NCBI GenBank assembly: GCA_029335925.2
Contig: JARJMX020000207.1
Span: 1-12,536 of the forward strand
Origin: Gammaproteobacteria bacterium
GTDB lineage: Bacteria > Pseudomonadota > Gammaproteobacteria > Halothiobacillales > Halothiobacillaceae
DNA length: 12,536 bases
Reading direction: 5' to 3'
Part shown: positions 11,435 to 12,536 of the stretch, piece after piece
How positions within the stretch are numbered: position 1 is the stretch's first letter
Layout of the letters: each line of letters starts with the position of its first letter
Made by a program: the position numbers and the translations under genes
The notes under the pieces: generated by a model
Seen by the model: the letters and a program-made list of their open reading frames with translations, nothing else
The model's database searches: none
Told to the model about the DNA's origin: nothing

Positions 11435-11491
11435 CCCCTGCCCCCGCCTGGGGAGAAGATGGGCCATATCCCTGGTTTTTCGTGTTTCCAA

Positions 11492-11520
11492 ACCCCTCCT
11501 CCCTCTTGAGGGAGAGGGGT
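11492..11520. repeat. Long GC-rich hairpin repeat between leuS and lptE
   Basis: ACCCCTCCTCCCT pairs with AGGGAGAGGGGT in a 12-pair stem with a single bulged C and a CTTG loop. No T-tract follows on either strand, so it is not a standard terminator. Related CCCTC(T)CCC...GGGAGAGGG palindromes are a common intergenic repeat in beta- and gammaproteobacteria. The flanking CCCCTGCCCCCGCCTGGGG at about 11436-11454 may be a worn end of the same element. The hairpin's 3' flank, GGGGGAGAGGGTGA at 11521-11534, serves as the ribosome binding site of lptE. Confidence 0.55.
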
Positions 11521-11534
11521 GGGGGAGAGGGTGA

Positions 11535-12065
11535 ATGAGCAAATATCTAACAAGGCACCCAACGCCACCCCGCCGCACTCTCCTGCTTGGAGGGCTTACC
11601 CTCGCCCTCTCCGCCTGCGGCTTCGCCCCGCGCGGCATGATCGAGCTGCCGCCGGTCATGCGACGCGTCCACCTCGGTGGCAAACAGCCGGATCCTGCCT
11701 TCGCTGCGGCCCTCGGGCGCCTGCTGCAACAGAACGGCGGTGAGCTGGTGAGCGACGCGGCCAGGGCTAGCCTGCGCCTGACCGTCACCGACCACGACAC
11801 CAGCCGCCGCCAGGTGGTGATTGACCCCCGTGCGCGCCTGCGCGAGGTGGAGCTGACCCTGCGCGTGGTTATCAAGGCCGAGGATGCCCAGGGTCAGATC
11901 CTGCTCGCGGGCGAGAGCTTCGAGGCCGCGCGCATGATGCATTACGACCCGAACAACCTGCTCGCCGCCAGCGAGGACGAGGCGAGGCTGCGCACCGACA
12001 TGTACGAGATCGTCGCCCAGTCCATCCTCGCCCGGCTGCGGGCGGCGGTGGCCGCTAAGACATGA
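11535..12065 (+). CDS. lptE: LPS-assembly lipoprotein LptE
   Basis: Outer-membrane lipoprotein that plugs the LptD barrel and helps insert LPS into the outer leaflet. The 176 residues are the usual size. Residues 1-27 are a lipoprotein signal: PPRRTLLLGGLTLALSAC, with lipobox L25-S26-A27-C28, then GFAPRG, matching the CGFxxRG start of mature LptE proteins. Downstream, RVHLGGKQPDPAFAAALGRL and LRLTVTDHDTSRRQVVIDP fit the family's alpha-beta fold, although LptE is weakly conserved and the call rests partly on position between leuS and holA, the standard order. GGAG at 11524-11527 lies seven bases from ATG and comes from the flank of a palindromic repeat. The stop overlaps the holA start as ATGA. 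The Arg pair before the hydrophobic core looks Tat-like but is common in such signals. Confidence 0.9.
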   Translation: MSKYLTRHPTPPRRTLLLGGLTLALSACGFAPRGMIELPPVMRRVHLGGKQPDPAFAAALGRLLQQNGGELVSDAARASLRLTVTDHDTSRRQVVIDPRARLREVELTLRVVIKAEDAQGQILLAGESFEAARMMHYDPNNLLAASEDEARLRTDMYEIVAQSILARLRAAVAAKT

Positions 12066-12536
12066 AGATCCGCGCCGACCAACTGACCCGCGCCCTGGAG
12101 CGTGGCCTGCCGACCGGCCTTCTGATCACCGGCGATGAACCGCAGCAGAAGCTCGAGGCGCTCGACCAGGCGCTCGCCTTCGGACGGCAGTCCGGCATGG
12201 GCGAGCGTCTGCGCTTTGAGATTGACCACGACTTCGACTGGTCCAGCCTGATCGGCGAGTGGGCGGCCTCCTCCCTGTTCGCCCCGCGTCGCATCTTCGA
12301 TTTGCGCCTCAACAGCCTGCGCCTGCCCAAGGAGGCGGCCGCCTGGCTGGCATCCGCCGCCAGCGAGCCGCCCGGCACCAACCTTATGATCGTCAGCACG
12401 GCTCGCCTGGAGGCTGCGCAGAAGAAGTCCGCCTGGGTGCAGGCGTTCGAAAAGCACGGCCTATGGCTGGAGATTTGGCCGCTCAAGGAAGGCGAGCTCT
12501 TGGTGTGGATGGAGCGCCGCCTGCGCGGCCAGGGGC
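12062..12536 (+). CDS. holA: DNA polymerase III delta subunit (5' part, cut by window end)
   Basis: The delta subunit opens the beta sliding clamp as part of the clamp loader. 158 codons are present without a stop; the full protein is usually about 340 residues, so the end lies beyond the window. Features are MKIRADQLTRALERGLPTGL, LITGDEPQQKLEAL (the conserved GDEP near residue 25), HDFDWSSLIGEWAASSLFAP, RRIFDLRL and LEAAQKKSAWVQAFEKHGLW, in the order seen in HolA proteins. The GKPG-like segment that often follows LRL is replaced by NSLRLPKEA. ATG 12062 overlaps the lptE stop (ATGA), so the two are translationally coupled. lptE-holA-nadD is the usual gammaproteobacterial order, which supports the call. 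Confidence 0.9.
   Translation, partial: MKIRADQLTRALERGLPTGLLITGDEPQQKLEALDQALAFGRQSGMGERLRFEIDHDFDWSSLIGEWAASSLFAPRRIFDLRLNSLRLPKEAAAWLASAASEPPGTNLMIVSTARLEAAQKKSAWVQAFEKHGLWLEIWPLKEGELLVWMERRLRGQG

Noticed and set aside
11547..11600. Tat export of LptE because of the RR before the hydrophobic core
   Set aside because: The full S/T-R-R-x-F-L-K pattern is not met, and twin Arg is common in ordinary lipoprotein signals.

Overview
The window looks like a GC-rich proteobacterial chromosome, most likely a gammaproteobacterium. The order miaB - phoH-like (ybeZ) - ybeY - corC - lnt - leuS - lptE - holA matches the conserved locus of Pseudomonas and Chromatiales-type genomes. A GTAGGAGCGGC-type palindromic repeat and a Uma2-family remnant fit that picture. 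Genus cannot be settled from this sequence. All intact genes lie on the + strand; no rRNA, tRNA, CRISPR array or complete mobile element was seen.

Left edge (1-2848): The first 94 bases are the C-terminal end of a polyprenyl-phosphate sugar-1-phosphate transferase, so an exopolysaccharide or O-antigen type cluster probably lies just outside the window. This end and the 38-base gap after it are AT-rich (about 34% GC by hand count), unlike everything downstream. Next come glmS, which makes glucosamine-6-phosphate and hence UDP-GlcNAc, a 158-base structured leader, a small exported helix-hairpin-helix (ComEA-like) protein with a clear terminator, and a wrecked Uma2-family gene.

Middle (2849-8398): miaB (tRNA ms2i6A modification), a PhoH-like ATPase, ybeY (rRNA maturation endonuclease), corC (CBS-domain protein) and lnt (apolipoprotein N-acyltransferase). 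miaB to corC are packed with gaps of 0-18 bases or overlaps and probably form one transcript. A REP-like palindrome separates corC from lnt.

Right part (8399-12536): Between lnt and leuS are 453 bases with no + strand gene. The - strand there holds two decayed or truncated small genes, one resembling the N-terminal part of a DUF1451/zinc-ribbon protein and one a 43-residue membrane peptide. Then come leuS, a hairpin repeat that also carries the ribosome binding site of the next gene, lptE (LPS-assembly lipoprotein) and the start of holA (DNA polymerase III delta), cut by the window end.

The intact genes are housekeeping genes of cell-envelope building, translation and RNA quality. The unusual material is in the gaps: gene remnants, repeats, and a leader upstream of the ComEA-like gene with mutually exclusive hairpins and a six-codon mini-ORF. 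No convincing new multi-gene system is present.
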